Origin: Clostridiaceae bacterium
GTDB taxonomy: Bacteria; Bacillota; Clostridia; Acetivibrionales; DUMC01
Assembly: GCA_012512865.1 (NCBI GenBank)
Contig: JAAZDH010000041.1
Location: forward strand, 1-5,927
DNA: 5,927 nucleotides
Direction of reading: 5' to 3'
Below the pieces are notes generated by a model. That model ran no database searches, was not told the DNA's origin, and saw only the letters and a list, made by a program, of their open reading frames with translations. Both the position numbers and the translations under genes were made by a program. Below, one piece after another: positions 5,836 to 5,927 of the stretch (position 1 is the first letter of the stretch; each line of letters begins with the position of its first letter).

Positions 5836-5927
5836 TATAGGTCCTCCTTGGCAATTACAACATCCAGCTCAATAGTCATTATCTTTTGCGGGTCTACAAG
5901 CATTTCTACTCTATGGTCATCGTGTAC
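5835..5927 (-). CDS. C-terminal end of an unidentified protein (partial)
   Basis: The last 30 codons of a gene that enters from the right edge, ending ELDVVIAKEDL before TAA at 5835-5837. The stop shares one base with the kinase ATG, and the kinase ribosome binding site lies within its last codons (Ala-Lys-Glu-Asp), a strong sign that this frame is a real upstream gene in the same operon. The fragment is acidic, with an alternating hydrophobic pattern suggesting beta-strands. I do not recognise the family and assign no function. Confidence 0.75.
   Translation of the reverse strand, partial: VHDDHRVEMLVDPQKIMTIELDVVIAKEDL

Overview
The window looks like a piece of a low-GC Gram-positive genome, most likely a Clostridia-type Firmicute. 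The evidence is A/T-rich intergenic DNA, AGGAGG-type ribosome binding sites, a sigma-A-type promoter matching the consensus at -10, and an Asn/Tyr/Met-rich cupin of a kind common in spore-formers. The placement is inferred from style and protein families, not from a marker gene.

Layout, left to right. Positions 1-385 hold no convincing gene. They contain a folded-looking inverted repeat (82-175) and a stretch of short direct repeats (285-348). A LacI/GalR-family repressor lies on the minus strand (386-1375). Just upstream of it are a strong promoter (1411-1439) and a perfect 7+7 inverted repeat (1390-1407) over the predicted transcription start, so the repressor probably controls itself. Diverging from it is a plus-strand cupin protein (1556-2278) with a low-complexity N-terminus, followed by a hairpin/T-run terminator (2317-2378) that could serve both strands.

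The right half is a minus-strand gene cluster transcribed right to left. It starts with the last 30 codons of an unidentified protein (5835-5927). Next comes a PfkB-family sugar kinase (4630-5835), joined to it by a 1-base stop/start overlap. A cytoplasmic five-bladed beta-propeller protein of the GH32/GH43-like type follows (3002-4573). The last member is a decayed metal-dependent amidohydrolase (2415-2965) carrying a frameshift, two in-frame stops and a changed catalytic residue. The order suggests intracellular breakdown of a glycoside or unusual sugar: the propeller protein would release or bind the sugar and the kinase would phosphorylate it. The substrate cannot be read from the sequence.

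The most useful observations are the amidohydrolase pseudogene, which can be followed past its stops to its normal C-terminus; the autoregulatory promoter/operator; the 82-175 structure, which has two competing pairings; and the 10-bp tandem repeat between the kinase and propeller genes, which bears on the propeller start. I saw no CRISPR array, tRNA, rRNA or insertion sequence.
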